Positions 17,612 to 27,092 are shown, counted from the first letter of the stretch. The stretch: DNA of 64,000 nucleotides from Acidovorax sp. 1608163 (GCF_003669015.1 NZ_CP033069.1:747001-811000), one strand, 5' to 3'. Notes: generated by a model not told the origin, from the sequence alone. Made by a program: numbers and translations.

Positions 17612-17687
17612 TTGAAGATATGTTGAGTGCATATTTCTTTGGTGCCTGCCTACCATCGCCCCATCGGTTTTAACGGAGGCATCCACC

Positions 17688-19628
17688 ATGTGCGGCATCG
17701 TCGGCGCGGTATCCACGCGCAACATCGTTCCCATCCTTGTGCAGGGCCTGCAGCGGCTCGAATACCGCGGCTATGACTCTTGCGGCGTGGCGGTGCATGC
17801 CGCCAGCCTCGATGCCTCGCGCCACGGCACGCCCCAGGGCGGCTTGCAGCGCGCCCGCAGCACCGCCCGTGTGGCCGAGCTACTGGAGCAGGTGGCCACC
17901 GACCATGTCGATGGCGCCACCGGCATCGCCCACACCCGCTGGGCCACGCACGGCGCGCCCGCCATGCACAACGCCCACCCCCACTTCAGCCACGGCACGG
18001 GCGATGCCGCAAGCCAGCCAGGCCGGGTGGCGCTGGTGCACAACGGCATCATCGAAAACCACGAAGAACTGCGCGCCGCCCTGCAGGCACGCGGCTACGT
18101 GTTTGTGAGCCAGACCGACACCGAAGTCATTGCCCACCTGGTCGACAGCCTCTACCAAGGCGATTTGTTTGAGGCCGTGCAGGCCACCGTGGCCCAGTTG
18201 CACGGCGCCTATGCGATTGCAGTCATCCACAAGGACGAGCCGCATCGCGTGGTGGGCGCACGCGCAGGCTCGCCGTTGATCTTGGGTGTGGGCAAGGACG
18301 CCAGCGCCGGTGCGTCGGCTTCCCGTGAGCATTTTCTGGCCAGCGACGCCATGGCCCTGGCGGGTGTGACGGACCAGATCGTCTACCTGGAAGAAGGCGA
18401 CCTGGTGGACCTGCAACTGGGCCGCTACTGGATCGTGGGCAAGGACGGCAATGCCTTGACGCCCGCACAGCGCCCCGTGCGCACCGTGCTGGCCCACAGC
18501 GGCGCGGCCGAGCTGGGGCCCTATCGCCACTACATGCAAAAGGAAATCTTCGAGCAGCCCCGTGCCATTGCCGACACCCTCGAAGGCGTGGAAGGCATCG
18601 TGCCCGAGCTGTTTGACGGCGCAGGCCTGCACGGCGAGCCCGGTGCCGCCGCGTGGCGCGTGTTCAAGGAGATCGACAACGTCCTCATCCTGGCCTGCGG
18701 CACCAGCTACTACAGCGGCTGTGCCGCCAAATACTGGCTCGAAGAGATCGCGGGCATCCCCACCCAGGTGGAGGTGGCCAGCGAATACCGCTACCGCACC
18801 AGCGTGCCCAACCCGCGCACCCTGGTCGTCACCATCAGCCAAAGCGGCGAAACCGCCGACACCCTGGCCGCGCTGCGCCACGCGCAAAGCCTGGGCATGC
18901 AGCACACGCTCACCATCTGCAACGTCGCCACCAGCGCCATGGTGCGCGAATGCAAGCTGGCCTACATCACCCGCGCGGGTGTGGAGATTGGCGTGGCCAG
19001 CACCAAGGCCTTCACCACGCAACTGGCGGGGCTCTTCTTGTTGACGCTGGCCCTGGCGCAAAGCAAAGGCCGCCTGACGGCAGAGCAAGAAACCGCCCAC
19101 CTCAAAGCCATGCGCCACCTGCCCGTGGCCCTGCAGGCCGTGCTGGCCCTGGAGCCGCAAATCATCAGCTGGGCCGAAGACTTCGCCCGCATGGAAAACG
19201 CACTCTTCCTGGGCCGGGGCTTGCACTACCCCATCGCCCTGGAAGGCGCGCTCAAGCTCAAGGAAATCAGCTACATCCACGCCGAGGCCTACCCTGCGGG
19301 TGAACTCAAGCACGGCCCACTGGCCCTGGTGACCAGCGCCATGCCGGTGGTGACCGTGGCGCCCAACGACGCGCTGCTGGAAAAGCTCAAGAGCAACATG
19401 CAGGAAGTGCGCGCCCGCGCCGGTGTGCTCTACGTGCTGGCCGACGCCGACACCCACATCGAAAGTGCCGAAGGCCTGCACGTGATCCGCATGCCCGAGC
19501 ACTACGGCCCCCTGAGCCCACTGCTGCACGTGGTGCCGCTGCAGCTGCTGGCCTACCACACCGCCTGCGCACGGGGTACCGATGTGGACAAGCCACGCAA
19601 CCTGGCAAAAAGCGTGACGGTGGAGTGA
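17688..19628 (+). CDS. glmS: glutamine-fructose-6-phosphate aminotransferase (isomerizing)
   Basis: First committed step to UDP-GlcNAc: fructose-6-P plus glutamine gives glucosamine-6-P. The nucleophile Cys2 is present ([20 protein letters not shown]), as are [20 protein letters not shown] and the two SIS domains ([58 protein letters not shown]). The C-terminal LAKSVTVE is canonical. At 646 aa it is longer than the 609 aa of E. coli because of loops in the glutaminase domain (about residues 35-55 and 195-210). A good GGAGG site precedes ATG 17688. No glmS ribozyme is visible. It ends 1 bp before the convergent porin stop. Confidence 0.97.
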   Translation: MCGIVGAVSTRNIVPILVQGLQRLEYRGYDSCGVAVHAASLDASRHGTPQGGLQRARSTARVAELLEQVATDHVDGATGIAHTRWATHGAPAMHNAHPHFSHGTGDAASQPGRVALVHNGIIENHEELRAALQARGYVFVSQTDTEVIAHLVDSLYQGDLFEAVQATVAQLHGAYAIAVIHKDEPHRVVGARAGSPLILGVGKDASAGASASREHFLASDAMALAGVTDQIVYLEEGDLVDLQLGRYWIVGKDGNALTPAQRPVRTVLAHSGAAELGPYRHYMQKEIFEQPRAIADTLEGVEGIVPELFDGAGLHGEPGAAAWRVFKEIDNVLILACGTSYYSGCAAKYWLEEIAGIPTQVEVASEYRYRTSVPNPRTLVVTISQSGETADTLAALRHAQSLGMQHTLTICNVATSAMVRECKLAYITRAGVEIGVASTKAFTTQLAGLFLLTLALAQSKGRLTAEQETAHLKAMRHLPVALQAVLALEPQIISWAEDFARMENALFLGRGLHYPIALEGALKLKEISYIHAEAYPAGELKHGPLALVTSAMPVVTVAPNDALLEKLKSNMQEVRARAGVLYVLADADTHIESAEGLHVIRMPEHYGPLSPLLHVVPLQLLAYHTACARGTDVDKPRNLAKSVTVE

Positions 19629-19629
19629 G

Positions 19630-20718
19630 TTAGAAGCGGTGGGTGACGCCAACCCCCCAGCGCAACACGTCGCTGGACACGCTGCCGTCACCGCGTTTGA
19701 CTTCCAGTTGCCGCACTGCGGTGTACAGGCGTGTGCGCTTGGACAGGTCGTACGTCACCATGGCGCTGATGCCGCTGGCGTCGATCACCTTGCGGTCTTG
19801 TGCGTCGCGGTTAAGCGAGCTGGCGTAGCCCAGGGCCACGGTGGCTTGCCCAAAGGGCACATCCACGCCCACCTGGTATTCGTTGGCGGTTTGGCCGCCA
19901 GTCACGCGGTGGTCGGTTTGCCTTTGCAATGACGCGACCACGGTGAAGGCTTTGAAGCGGTGCTTGCCGGAAACCAGGTGGTAGCGGTTCTCGCCCGTGG
20001 TGTAGAACTCGCGCTGAAAGGAATAGCCCACGCGCGTGGTGTCGTCGTCATAGATCACATTGCCTGTCACGGTGCGGGGGGCGGCGGTGGCGGTGACGCC
20101 ACCTTCGCCCATGCCCACGCTGACAGCGGCGCTGAAGTCGCGGTACTCGGGCGTTCCGTACTGGATGGTGTTGTTGGTGCGTGCGAGGTAGTCGCTTCCG
20201 CTCACTGCGGGCAGCCCGTTGCCTGCGGTGGTGCTGGCGGACCAGGTTTGGCCTGTCGATGCAAAGCCGGACGAGTCGTACAAGTGGTTGACGGGCCCGC
20301 GCAAGGCGTCGTAGGCCGTCAGCATGCGTCCGAGCTTGAGTTCGCCAAACGGCCCGCTCAGGCGCACAAAACTGTTGCGGTTGAAGCCGCCGTTGGAGGC
20401 AGACACGGTGCTGATGCCCCCGGTGTCGATGGCAATGCCTTGCTCCAGGACGAAGTTCAGCTTCAGCCCGCCGCCCAGGTCTTCGGTGCCCTTGATGCCC
20501 CACCGGCTGGCTTGGGCGCCGCCGCTCTCCACCATGCCCACCGAGCCGGTGGCTGCACCGGCCTTGGTTTTCTGTACACCAGCCCAGCCATCCACGATGC
20601 CGTAGAGCGTGAGGTGGTTGCTTTGGGCGTGTGCTGCCGTGGGGCCCCAGCCCAGGCAGGCGGCCAGGGCCAGCCCGCAAGTGGTGGCAGGGGCACGCAG
20701 GGATTTCAAACTTCGCAC
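19630..20718 (-). CDS. outer-membrane porin, Gram-negative (OmpC-like) type
   Basis: Trimeric beta-barrel porin of the betaproteobacterial general-porin family, 362 aa. A signal peptide (LAACLGWGPTAAHAQ) is followed by the N-terminal strand SNHLTLYGIVDGWAG. RWGIKGTEDLGGGLKLNFVL and the terminal aromatic strand ending GVGVTHRF are family hallmarks. Translation starts at GTG 20718, supported by AAAGGAG six bases upstream. An operator shared with the dehydratase operon lies 24 bp before the start codon, so this porin probably serves as the outer-membrane entry for that operon's substrate. Confidence 0.93.
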   Translation of the reverse strand: MRSLKSLRAPATTCGLALAACLGWGPTAAHAQSNHLTLYGIVDGWAGVQKTKAGAATGSVGMVESGGAQASRWGIKGTEDLGGGLKLNFVLEQGIAIDTGGISTVSASNGGFNRNSFVRLSGPFGELKLGRMLTAYDALRGPVNHLYDSSGFASTGQTWSASTTAGNGLPAVSGSDYLARTNNTIQYGTPEYRDFSAAVSVGMGEGGVTATAAPRTVTGNVIYDDDTTRVGYSFQREFYTTGENRYHLVSGKHRFKAFTVVASLQRQTDHRVTGGQTANEYQVGVDVPFGQATVALGYASSLNRDAQDRKVIDASGISAMVTYDLSKRTRLYTAVRQLEVKRGDGSVSSDVLRWGVGVTHRF

Positions 20719-20741
20719 AAGAGTCTCCTTTGATTTATTAA

Positions 20742-20757
20742 CATCAGTCGTCTGACG
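20742..20757. promoter_or_regulatory. putative GntR operator upstream of porin
   Basis: CATCAGTCGTCTGACG contains the inverted repeat TCAG-N4-CTGA. The same outer sequence, with the central four bases reversed (CATCAGACGACTGACG), lies before the dehydratase at 21885-21900. Two near-identical dyads on either side of the gntR gene point to that regulator. Confidence 0.65.
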
Positions 20758-20814
20758 TGTTGGAGTGTGCGCAAAGTTGAAAATTTAGGGATTCGGACAA
20801 ACCCGAGGTGGACC

Positions 20815-20991
20815 AGGGATCCTCTGCGCGAATCGAGCGGCAAGTGGGCACTGTGGATCGGGATGGGCTGCAAGGCGCAAAGCGCAGCAATAGCCGTAGC
20901 TGTTGCGAGCATTGGCAACGCCGCAGACCGCCCGAGCCCGCAGATGCACACGCTGATGCACGCGGCACGGTGATTGGTGCAGAGGATCCCT
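20815..20991. repeat. 13-bp inverted repeat bracketing the porin/gntR gap
   Basis: AGGGATCCTCTGC (20815-20827) is matched exactly by its reverse complement at 20979-20991, 151 bp away; the right arm overlaps the gntR stop codon. The enclosed DNA holds no credible gene. It could be a long stem or a remnant of a small non-autonomous element. Confidence 0.45.
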
Positions 20992-21754
20992 ATGCGTCTC
21001 CGCGGGCAATGCGCAGTCGCTCGCGGCTGTGGATCAGGTGCATGAGCATGGCGGCGCGGGCGGCGGCGGCATCCTGGCGGCGGATGGCGTTGTAAATCTC
21101 TTCGTGCTCGCGCTGTGTGATTTCCTTGTTGTGCTCCAGCGAGGCGAGGGGTGCTCCGAATGAGGGAGCCTGGGGCGGTGTGTCGGCAGGGGTTGCGCGG
21201 GGGCGTGGAATGGTGGCGCTGCCCAGGTTGCGCAGCACCTCTTCAAAGTATTCATTGCCTGTGGCGCTGGCAATTTGCACATGGAAGTTGAAGTCGTCTT
21301 CCGTGGTGCTGGCGCCTGAGCGCCGGTGTTGTTCAAAGGCGTCCAGCGCCGCCCGCATGGCGATGAGGTGGGCGTCTGTGCGGCGCAGGGCCGCCAGGTG
21401 GGCGGCCTCTGATTCGAGGCTGATGCGCAGCTCCAGCATGGCCAGGACTTGCTGGATGCGAACGTCGCGTGACGTGGCGGCCAGCAGGGGGCGTGTTTGC
21501 TGAGAGCTCTCCAGCACAAAGGTGCCCACCCCTTGGCGTGTGGTCACCAGGCCGCTGGCCTGCAGCCGGGAGACGGCCTCGCGCACCACAGACCGGCTGA
21601 CGCCAAATTCGCGCATCAACTCGGGCTCCGGGGGGACGCGGTCGCCTGGCTGGAGTGTGCCGTTGTGAATGCGTTCGGTCACGCCGTCGACCACGCGCTG
21701 GGGTTGGCTGATGGCGCGCGCTGGCGGGGTTGGGGTGGAGGTTTGTGCACTCAT
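20990..21754 (-). CDS. GntR/FadR-family transcriptional regulator
   Basis: 254 aa. It has an N-terminal winged helix (RVVDGVTERIHNGTLQPGDR, PPEPELMREFGVSRSVVREA, SRLQASGLVTTRQGVGTFVL) and a C-terminal all-helical FCD domain with metal/effector residues (DDFNFHVQIASATGNEYF; HEEIYNAIRRQDAAAARAAM). FCD regulators usually respond to small carboxylates or sugar acids, which fits the divergent enolase-superfamily dehydratase. Probable targets are the porin and the dehydratase-ABC operon, through the paired TCAG-N4-CTGA sites. Confidence 0.92.
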   Translation of the reverse strand: MSAQTSTPTPPARAISQPQRVVDGVTERIHNGTLQPGDRVPPEPELMREFGVSRSVVREAVSRLQASGLVTTRQGVGTFVLESSQQTRPLLAATSRDVRIQQVLAMLELRISLESEAAHLAALRRTDAHLIAMRAALDAFEQHRRSGASTTEDDFNFHVQIASATGNEYFEEVLRNLGSATIPRPRATPADTPPQAPSFGAPLASLEHNKEITQREHEEIYNAIRRQDAAAARAAMLMHLIHSRERLRIARGDA

Positions 21755-21884
21755 GAGGGGGTGGCCGGTGTGTTTCGACTATATCTTGCGGTGCTGGGTC
21801 TCTGGCTTGGCGCGGATGTGGGTGGTGTGCTGGGTTTAGGGTTTGTCCTGATTCGCTGGGCGTATGTCTAACTAACAATCAACT

Positions 21885-21900
21885 CATCAGACGACTGACG
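21885..21900. promoter_or_regulatory. putative GntR operator upstream of dehydratase-ABC operon
   Basis: CATCAGACGACTGACG ends 10 bp before the dehydratase ATG. It is the partner of the site at 20742-20757. Its position between any plausible promoter and the start codon suggests repression by roadblock or by covering the transcription start. Confidence 0.65.
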
Positions 21901-21910
21901 AGAAAATCTC

Positions 21911-23065
21911 ATGAAAATCGAGCGTGTCACAGGCACCGTATTCACCTTTCCTACCTTCCGTGTCGTAGACAGCGCAGGGCATTCCCATCCAGGGCCTGAG
22001 ACGCAAGGGCGCATGGCTATGCTGACCATCACCACAGACGATGGGCACCAAGGCCACGCCTTTGCCCCCCCTGAAGTGATTCGGCCGTATGTGGTGGAGT
22101 CCTATGCGCGCAAGGTGCTGGTGGGGGCCGACCCCTTCATGCGTGAAAAGCTCTGGATGTCTTTGGAGCATTGGCAGCGTGGCAGTGCGGGTCAATTTAC
22201 CGACCGGGCTTTGGCTGCCATCGAGCAGGCGCTGTGGGACTTGGCCGGGCGTGCGCTGGGGCAGCCGGTCTATCGGTTGCTGGGCGGCTATCGGGACAAG
22301 GTGCCCGCTTATGGCAGCACCATGTGCGGTGACGAGTTGAAAGGGGGCTTGTCCACCCCCGAGGAATATGCGGCCTTTGCCGAGAAATTGGTGGCGCGTG
22401 GCTACAAGGCCATCAAGCTGCACACTTGGATGCCTCCGGTGTCGTTTGCGCCCGATCCGGGCATGGACATCAAGGCCTGTGCGGCCGTGCGTGAGGCCGT
22501 CGGGCCCCACATTGCGCTGATGCTCGACGGCTACCACAACTACAGCCGCATGGATGCGCTGCGCATCGGCCGCGCGCTGGAGAAGCTGAACTTTGCCTGG
22601 TTCGAGGAAATGATGAACGAGCAGAGCATGGCGTCCTATGCCTGGCTGTCGTCGCAGCTGGACATTCCCATCGTGGGGCCTGAGAGCCTGGGCGGCAAGC
22701 ACCACAGCCGTGCGGATTGGGTGCGCGCCGGGGCCTGCGATATTCTGCGGGCGGGCGTGCCGGGCGTGGGCGGGATCACCCCCACCTTGAAGGTGGCCCA
22801 CTTGGCGGAATCGTTTGGGATGGACTGCGAAGTGCATGGCAACGGCGCCGCCAACCTGGCGGTGTGTGCCGCCATTCGCAACTGCCGCTGGTACGAGCGC
22901 GGGCTGCTGCACCCATTTTTGGAATACGACGACAAGCCCGCCTACCTGCGCAGCCTGCCCGACCCGATGGACCGCGATGGCTTTGTGCATTTGTCGCAGC
23001 AGCCGGGCTTGGGGGAGGATATTGATTTCGAGTACATCGAGGCGCACGCCGTGTCTCGCTACTGA
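21911..23065 (+). CDS. mandelate racemase/muconate lactonizing enzyme family dehydratase
   Basis: Enolase-superfamily protein, 384 aa, probably a sugar-acid dehydratase. It has an N-terminal capping domain (about residues 1-125) and a TIM-barrel domain. Visible catalytic elements are a Lys-x-His pair in YKAIKLHTW (K169, H171), metal ligands D206 (LMLDGYHNY), E232 (WFEEMMNE) and E258 (VGPES), and a general base H309 (CEVHGNGAA). The KxH variant and the His on the far strand are those of dehydratases more than of muconate cycloisomerases. The exact substrate cannot be read from sequence. It heads the operon with the ABC importer and is divergent from the gntR gene. Confidence 0.88.
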   Translation: MKIERVTGTVFTFPTFRVVDSAGHSHPGPETQGRMAMLTITTDDGHQGHAFAPPEVIRPYVVESYARKVLVGADPFMREKLWMSLEHWQRGSAGQFTDRALAAIEQALWDLAGRALGQPVYRLLGGYRDKVPAYGSTMCGDELKGGLSTPEEYAAFAEKLVARGYKAIKLHTWMPPVSFAPDPGMDIKACAAVREAVGPHIALMLDGYHNYSRMDALRIGRALEKLNFAWFEEMMNEQSMASYAWLSSQLDIPIVGPESLGGKHHSRADWVRAGACDILRAGVPGVGGITPTLKVAHLAESFGMDCEVHGNGAANLAVCAAIRNCRWYERGLLHPFLEYDDKPAYLRSLPDPMDRDGFVHLSQQPGLGEDIDFEYIEAHAVSRY

Positions 23066-23157
23066 TGTTGGAGTGGTTGATTCAGGCTGCCACCCCGTTG
23101 CCCTTGTGCGTCCCTCGCGTCCCTTAACTACTTTCAGCTTTCCTAAGCGCATTTGCC

Positions 23158-24858
23158 ATGCCAAGCCAATTTGAGAGCATGCCCTCCTCGCCTGCGTTGC
23201 TGCACCGTCGGCAATGGATGGCGATGGCGTTGACGGCAGGTGCCGCCACGGCGCTATGGCCTGCCGCCCACGCAGTGGCCGTGCAGGTAACGCCCTCTGC
23301 CACGCCGCAAGACCAGCTGATCATGGGGATCAGCATGAACAACCTGCTGTCTCTGGACCCGGCCGGTGCCACGGGAAATGGCGTGGTGGAGATTGCGGCC
23401 AACCTCTACGACTTCCTCATCGAACTCCATCCCGAGGACACCACGCGCATTGAGCCTGGACTGGCGCAGCGCTGGGAGGTGGGGGCCGACGGGCGCAGCC
23501 TGGTCTTTCACCTGCGCGAGGGGGCGCGGTTTCAGTCCGGAGCGCCCGTCACTGCGCAGGATGCGGCCTGGTCGCTGCACCGGGTCTTGCGCCTGAACCT
23601 GGCACTGGCCACGCCTTGGAAGGGCTATGGCTTTACCGCCAAAAATGCAGAGCGCCAGATCCGCGCCCTGGATGAGCACACCTTGCGCATCGATCTGCCG
23701 ATTGCCACCGATCCGAAGATGGTGCTCTATACCTTGGCCACGTCGGTGAGCGCCGCCGTGCTGGACCGGCAGACCGTGCTCTTGCACGAAAAAGACGGTG
23801 ACCTGGGCGCTGCCTGGCTCAACACCCATGCGGCGGGCTCGGGAGCGTTCCGGTTGGACCAGTGGCGGGCCAAAGAGATTTTGATGATGAGCCGCTTTGA
23901 CGGGTACTGGCGCGGGCCTGCCCGATTGCGCCGGGTGGTCATGCGGCACATGACGGAATCGCAGTCGCTGCGTCTCATGCTGGCGCGTGGCGATCTGGAC
24001 ATGGCCACGGGGCTGTCGGTGCCGGACATCCAGGCGCTCAAGACCACGCCCGGCATGGTGGTGCACACAGTGCAGCGCGGGACGATGTACTACGTGGCCA
24101 TGAGCATGCAAGACAGCAAGTTTGCCGATCCGCGGGTGCGGCAGGCGGTGCGCAGCCTTATCGACTACCAGGGTATCGACCGTGCTGTGATGCCCTTTTA
24201 CGGGCGGCTGCAGCAGCGGCCTGTGCCCCTGGGTTTGTCGGCCACGTTGCCGCAGCCCGGGTATGTGCTGGACGTTCCGGCGGCGCGAGCGTTGTTGGCG
24301 CAAGCGGGTTTGGGTGACGGGTTTGACACCACGATCCGGGTGGTGGCCGAAGCGCCTTTCATCAACATTGCCACCAGCGTGCAGTCCACCTTGGCGCAGG
24401 CGGGTATCCGCGCATCGGTGCTGCCGGGCACGGGCAACCAGGTCTACGGGGCCATGCGCGAGCGCAAGTTCGAGATCGTGGTGGGGCGGGGTGGGGGTGG
24501 GGCCGAGCCCCATCCTCACTCCAGTTTGCGGGCCTTGGCCTACAACCCTGACAACCGCGATGCCGCCCGCCTGACCAACTTCCAGGGCTGGCGGACCGGG
24601 TTTTACAGCCCACGGTTGAACGGGATGATTGAGCAGGCCTTGCTGGAGCCAGACCCAGGGGCGCAACAGCGGGCGTACCAGGCCATTCAGCGGGTATACG
24701 AAGACGAGGTGGGGCCCATCTTGCCGATCTCCCAGATGGTCGAGACCGTGGTGTACCGCAACACCGTGCAAGGCTATGTGGGGCACCCTTCGGCAACCAC
24801 CCGTTTGCATGGTGTGTTCAAGGCATCGGCGCCATTGGGTGCGGCGGGCCATGGCTGA
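23158..24858 (+). CDS. ABC transporter substrate-binding protein, peptide/opine family (SBP_bac_5)
   Basis: Periplasmic binding protein of the DppA/OppA type, 566 aa. The signal peptide has a twin-arginine start (LHRRQWMAMALTAGAAT) and an AxA-like cleavage site near AHAVA, suggesting Tat export. Family segments include LDPAGATGNGVVEIAANLYD, LEPGLAQRWEVGADGRSLVF-like sequence around residues 100-120, and PVTAQDAAWSLHRVL. Proteins of this class also bind sugar acids and oligosaccharides. The operon context with a dehydratase makes a sugar-acid or glycoside substrate more likely than peptides, which is inference. ATG 23179 is an alternative start. Confidence 0.9.
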   Translation: MPSQFESMPSSPALLHRRQWMAMALTAGAATALWPAAHAVAVQVTPSATPQDQLIMGISMNNLLSLDPAGATGNGVVEIAANLYDFLIELHPEDTTRIEPGLAQRWEVGADGRSLVFHLREGARFQSGAPVTAQDAAWSLHRVLRLNLALATPWKGYGFTAKNAERQIRALDEHTLRIDLPIATDPKMVLYTLATSVSAAVLDRQTVLLHEKDGDLGAAWLNTHAAGSGAFRLDQWRAKEILMMSRFDGYWRGPARLRRVVMRHMTESQSLRLMLARGDLDMATGLSVPDIQALKTTPGMVVHTVQRGTMYYVAMSMQDSKFADPRVRQAVRSLIDYQGIDRAVMPFYGRLQQRPVPLGLSATLPQPGYVLDVPAARALLAQAGLGDGFDTTIRVVAEAPFINIATSVQSTLAQAGIRASVLPGTGNQVYGAMRERKFEIVVGRGGGGAEPHPHSSLRALAYNPDNRDAARLTNFQGWRTGFYSPRLNGMIEQALLEPDPGAQQRAYQAIQRVYEDEVGPILPISQMVETVVYRNTVQGYVGHPSATTRLHGVFKASAPLGAAGHG

Positions 24859-24973
24859 ATGGCAGGCACTGCGCTTCCGGGCGATCGTGGGCCTTGGAGT
24901 CGCCCTGATGGCGGTGCCAAAGGCCTTTGACCCGAGCGCAGATGGGCCTGCCGAGCGTTTGTTCAATCAATAG
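24851..24973 (+). CDS. possible small protein overlapping the binding-protein stop codon
   Basis: A 40-codon frame starts at ATG 24851, overlapping the last bases of the binding-protein gene, and ends at TAG 24973. The product has a hydrophobic centre (AIVGLGVALMAV). The overlap would allow coupled translation. There is no independent ribosome-binding site and no family is recognised, so it may be chance. After it, TGTCT...AGACA forms a small hairpin before the permease gene. Confidence 0.25.
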   Translation: MAEWQALRFRAIVGLGVALMAVPKAFDPSADGPAERLFNQ

Positions 24974-25009
24974 ACTGTCTGAATAAAGACAGCACGGAGA
25001 CAGATTCAC

Positions 25010-26083
25010 ATGTCCACATCCATAGCCTTGCCTGCACACGGCGAGTCTCGTGCACGCCGCTTTGCGCGCCAGTTCCATTCGGTTGGGGCGCGGGCGCTGA
25101 CGGTCTTGATGACTTTGCTGGGCCTCTTGGCGCTGACCTTCGTCATTGGCCGGGTCATGCCATTGGACCCGGTGCTCTCCATCGTGGGGCCTGACGCCGA
25201 CCGATCGACCTATGAACAGGTGTACCGGCAACTGGGGCTGGACAAGCCCTTGTGGGTGCAATTTGGCTACTACCTGCGCGACCTGTTGCACGGCAACCTC
25301 GGGCAAGCGGTATTGACGGGCCACCCCGTGGTGAGTGACCTGGCGCGGGTGCTGCCCGCAACGATAGAGCTGGCCACGCTGGCCATCTTGCTGGGAACGG
25401 GCCTGGGGGTTCCCTTGGGCGTGTATGCCGCCACGCGCAAGGGGCGCTGGGGTGACCATTGCATGCGCTTGTTCAGCCTCATGGGCTATTCCACGCCGGT
25501 CTTCTGGTTCGGCATGATGGGGTTGCTGGTCTTCTATGCCTGGCTGGGTTGGGCCGGAGGCATCGGGCGGGTGGGGATTGCCTTTGAGGGGGCCGTTCCG
25601 GTCGTCACAGGGTTCTTGTTGGTGGACACCCTCTTGTCAGGCGACGTTGCAGCCTTTCGCAGTGCCTTGCGGCACATCACCTTGCCCGCGTGCATTCTGG
25701 GCTTGCACTCCATGGCCTACATCAGCCGCATGACGCGCAGCTTCATGCTGGCCCAGCTGTCGCAAGAGTACGTGCTGGCCGCAAGGGTCAAGGGCCTGCC
25801 GGAGCGCACGGTGGTGTGGGGCCACGCCTTTCGCAACATCCTGGTGCAACTGCTCACCATCGTGGCGCTGGCCTACGGTGGGTTGCTGGAAGGGGCAGTG
25901 CTGATTGAAACCGTTTTTGGGTGGCCAGGTTTTGGCCAGTACCTCACCAGCAGCCTGTTGCTGGGCGACATGAGTGCCGTCATGGGATCGGTGCTGGTGG
26001 TGGGGGTGATCTTCGTGGTGATCAACCTCGTCACCGATGCGCTGTACCGGGTGTTTGACCCCCGCACCCAGCAGCAACGCTAA
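25010..26083 (+). CDS. ABC transporter permease, DppB type
   Basis: Inner-membrane permease of the peptide/nickel family, 357 aa. The first helix (ALTVLMTLLGLLALTFVIGR) precedes the conserved periplasmic segment MPLDPVLSIVGPDA, YEQVYRQLGLDKPLWVQFGYY and LHGNLGQ. The cytoplasmic EAA loop that docks the ATPase is AARVKGLPERTVVWGHAFRN. The last helices contain EGAVLIETVFGWPGFG. It pairs with the DppC-type permease 42 bp downstream to make a heterodimeric channel. Confidence 0.93.
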   Translation: MSTSIALPAHGESRARRFARQFHSVGARALTVLMTLLGLLALTFVIGRVMPLDPVLSIVGPDADRSTYEQVYRQLGLDKPLWVQFGYYLRDLLHGNLGQAVLTGHPVVSDLARVLPATIELATLAILLGTGLGVPLGVYAATRKGRWGDHCMRLFSLMGYSTPVFWFGMMGLLVFYAWLGWAGGIGRVGIAFEGAVPVVTGFLLVDTLLSGDVAAFRSALRHITLPACILGLHSMAYISRMTRSFMLAQLSQEYVLAARVKGLPERTVVWGHAFRNILVQLLTIVALAYGGLLEGAVLIETVFGWPGFGQYLTSSLLLGDMSAVMGSVLVVGVIFVVINLVTDALYRVFDPRTQQQR

Positions 26084-26125
26084 AGCCCACGCCGTCGCTA
26101 CCGCTTACGCCCAGGGAATATCCCG

Positions 26126-27070
26126 ATGAACACCTCTCAGACCTTGAACCCTTCGGCCGATGTTGCCGCTGTGCCCATAGCCATGTCCCAGTCTGCACCC
26201 ACCACCCAAGCCACCACCGCCACCCAGGCCCTGCTGCGCGAGCTGGCACGCATGTCGCGCCGTTTGCTGCGCAATCCGCTGACGGCTGCCGGTGTGGCCG
26301 TGATTTTGGGGCTGGTGGCAGTCGCGCTATTTGCGCCGTGGATTGCAACCCAAGGCCCCTATGCGCAAGACCTCTCTGCGGCCTTGCAAGCGCCCAGCGC
26401 TGCGCACTGGTTTGGCACCGATGAGTACGGCAGAGACGTCTTCTCTCGCCTGGTGCATGGCGCGCGCATCACGCTGTATGTGGTGGCGTTGGTGACGGTG
26501 ATCGTGGGGCCCATTGGCTTGCTGGTGGGCATTGTTTCGGGCTACTTTGGTGGATGGGTGGACACCGCCATGATGCGCGTGACCGACATCTTCCTGTCGT
26601 TTCCTGGCTTGGTGCTCGCCCTGGCGTTTGTGGCGGCCTTGGGGCCTGGCCTGGACCATGCTGTCATCGCCATCGCATTGACCAGCTGGCCCCCGATTGC
26701 GCGCTTGGCACGGGCCGAGACCCTGTCGCTGCGGCACGCCGACTTCATCACCGCAGCACGCCTGCAAGGCGCGTCTGCCTCGCGCATTCTGCTGCGGTAC
26801 ATCGCGCCGCTGTGCCTGTCGTCGGTGGTGGTGCGCCTGACCATGAACATGGCCAGCATCATCCTGACGGCGGCAGGGCTGGGCTTTCTGGGGCTGGGGG
26901 CGCAGGCGCCGCTGCCCGAGTGGGGCGCCATGATTTCCGAGGGGCGTCGGTACATGCTGGATTCGTGGTGGCTGGTGGCTGCACCCGGCGGTGCCATTTT
27001 GTTGGTCAGCCTCGCGTTCAATCTGCTGGGTGATGGTTTGTATGACGTACTGGACCCGCGCAGCGAATAA
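26126..27070 (+). CDS. ABC transporter permease, DppC type
   Basis: Second permease, 314 aa, with the DppC N-terminal segment (LLRNPLTAAGVAVILGLVAV) and the signature HWFGTDEYGRDVFSRLVHGA. The EAA loop is AARLQGASASRILLRYIAPL. The C-terminus ends GDGLYDVLDPRS, as is usual in this family. About 45 N-terminal residues before the first helix are Ala/Thr-rich and probably cytoplasmic. It lies between the DppB-type permease and the first ATPase gene. Confidence 0.93.
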   Translation: MNTSQTLNPSADVAAVPIAMSQSAPTTQATTATQALLRELARMSRRLLRNPLTAAGVAVILGLVAVALFAPWIATQGPYAQDLSAALQAPSAAHWFGTDEYGRDVFSRLVHGARITLYVVALVTVIVGPIGLLVGIVSGYFGGWVDTAMMRVTDIFLSFPGLVLALAFVAALGPGLDHAVIAIALTSWPPIARLARAETLSLRHADFITAARLQGASASRILLRYIAPLCLSSVVVRLTMNMASIILTAAGLGFLGLGAQAPLPEWGAMISEGRRYMLDSWWLVAAPGGAILLVSLAFNLLGDGLYDVLDPRSE

Positions 27071-27092
27071 GCACCAAGGAATCGAGGCACAC

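Noticed and set aside
17880..19691. 603-codon open frame antisense to glmS
   Set aside because: High-GC shadow of the glmS codon pattern; His/Gly/Val-rich composition and no family similarity.
23254..24966. 570-codon open frame antisense to the ABC binding-protein gene
   Set aside because: Antisense shadow, rich in His/Arg/Gln, no domain.
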